Source: Cryptosporangium phraense (GTDB taxonomy: Bacteria; Actinomycetota; Actinomycetes; Mycobacteriales; Cryptosporangiaceae). Taken from it: a stretch of 64,000 bases of DNA. The stretch spans positions 142,685 to 206,684 of the forward strand of contig NZ_VIRS01000016.1 in the NCBI RefSeq assembly GCF_006912135.1, read 5' to 3'. A program made the position numbers and the translations under genes. This document shows, piece after piece, positions 63,223 to 64,000 of this stretch (positions are counted from its first letter, which is position 1; each line of letters starts with the position of its first letter). The notes beneath the pieces are model-generated. The model made no database searches. It was not told where the DNA came from and was given only the letters and a program-made list of their open reading frames with translations.

Positions 63223-63771
63223 GTGGACACCGTGGAGCTCACCGCCGGACGCTTCCTGCTCCGGCCGTGCCGGCCCGTCGACGCGGAGTGGGTCTGCCGC
63301 GCCTGCCAGGACCCGGACATCCAGCGCTGGACCCGCGTCCCCGCGCCCTACCGGCTCGACGACGCGGTCGGCTACGTCACCGACCACGTCCCGCAGTCCT
63401 GGGCCACCGGCCGCGGCGCGCCGTTCGGCGTCTTCGACGCCCTCACCGGCGAAGGGCTCGCCACCGTAGGACTCGTCTCGATGGACCTGACCGAGGGCCT
63501 CGCCGAGGTCGGCTACTGGGTCGCCCCGTGGGCGCGCCGCCGCGGAATCGCCACCGCGGGCACGCTCGCTGTCGCTCGCTGGGCGTTCGGTTCGCTGGGG
63601 GTCTCGCGCCTGACCTGGCTGGCCGAGGTCGGCAACACCGGCTCCCGGGCGGTCGCGGAGCGCGCCGGCTTCACGATCGAGGGCGTCCTCCGCGACCGCG
63701 TCCGCGTCCGCGACGGCTCCCGCGCCGACGCGTGGATCGGTTCGCTCCTCCCGAGCGATCTCAAGAGCTGA
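63223..63771 (+). CDS. GNAT-family N-acetyltransferase (RimJ/RimL-like)
   Basis: 182 residues from GTG 63223 (after GCGAGG at about 8 nt); the frame is open upstream without coding character. GNAT marks are LRPCRPVDAEWVCRACQDPD, GLATVGLVSMDLTEGLAEVG (strand with the LTEG bulge) and the acetyl-CoA loop APWARRRGIATAGTLAVARW, then EVGNTGSRAVAERAGFTIEG. RimJ/RimL-type enzymes acetylate N-termini of proteins or small amines; substrate unknown. Divergent from secA. Confidence 0.9.
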   Translation: MDTVELTAGRFLLRPCRPVDAEWVCRACQDPDIQRWTRVPAPYRLDDAVGYVTDHVPQSWATGRGAPFGVFDALTGEGLATVGLVSMDLTEGLAEVGYWVAPWARRRGIATAGTLAVARWAFGSLGVSRLTWLAEVGNTGSRAVAERAGFTIEGVLRDRVRVRDGSRADAWIGSLLPSDLKS

Positions 63772-63865
63772 ATTACGCCGCCCGGCGAACCACCGCCCGC
63801 CGCACCGCCCCGCCGTAGAACCTCCGCCCGTGCCCGGACCCCCCAGGATCAGTCCCACCCACCGC

Positions 63866-64000
63866 CCCGAGCCACCGCCGAGCCACCGCGGGTCACCGCC
63901 GAGCCACCGCGGGTCACCGCCGAGCCACCGCCGGCCACCGCCGAGCCACCGCGGGCCACCGCGGGCCACCGCGGGTCACCGCCGGGTCACCGCCGGGCCA
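63866..64000. repeat. Period-10 tandem repeat at window end
   Basis: Units of CGAGCCACCG and CGGGTCACCG repeat with a 10-bp period for at least 130 bp and run off the window. Since 10 is not a multiple of three, the repeat is unlikely to be coding. Confidence 0.7.

Overview
The window is high-GC actinobacterial DNA. Marker genes (secA, prfB in its actinobacterial context with ftsE/ftsX and an M23 hydrolase, ssrA/smpB, an Rv3235-type protein, Lsr2, a split Tad pilus locus) and frequent GTG starts point to a filamentous or Frankia/Cryptosporangium-like actinomycete. The genus is inference; no rRNA is present.

Positions 1 to about 24,350 form an accessory island. It holds many short orphan genes, decayed genes, long gene-poor stretches and mixed strands. 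It ends at a large serine recombinase (22,746-24,449) whose reading frame runs antisense through a tRNA-Ala(GGC) gene, so that tRNA is the likely integration site. A displaced 3' fragment of tRNA-Lys(UUU) at 20,447-20,493 suggests a second, older element. Cargo includes a Panacea-domain toxin-antitoxin pair (13,170-14,050), a 1,252-residue protein joining a DUF4365 nuclease-like domain, a helical-repeat solenoid and a PIN-like domain (16,325-20,083), an Lsr2 paralogue, a HAD phosphatase, a DUF574 methyltransferase, a putative Cys-His-Asp enzyme, and intact and decayed copies of a pRiA4b ORF-3-like gene. I saw no conjugation or replication machinery beyond one winged-helix-like protein.

Positions 24,422 to 36,120 are conserved core: YqgE, CsbD, an MTA phosphorylase, a strange tRNA-like gene, an MFS/MarR efflux unit, a PdxH-like flavoprotein, tmRNA, SmpB, M23 hydrolase, FtsX, FtsE, an LPXTG surface protein and RF2.

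Positions 36,308 to 57,031 hold a PadR regulator and a dispersed Tad/Flp-type secretion locus. The tadA-tadB-tadC and tadE-like genes lie at 36,992-43,779, with a fluC pair among them; cpaE-like and cpaB-like genes lie at 53,802-57,031. Between the two parts are a Ser/Thr kinase, pruA, a repeat-rich membrane protein, a repetitive 1-kb spacer, a patatin lipase and a WS/DGAT acyltransferase.

Positions 57,224 to 64,000 contain a BldC/excisionase-type regulator, an Rv3235-like protein, a CNNM/CorC transporter, SecA and a GNAT acetyltransferase. The window ends in a period-10 tandem repeat.
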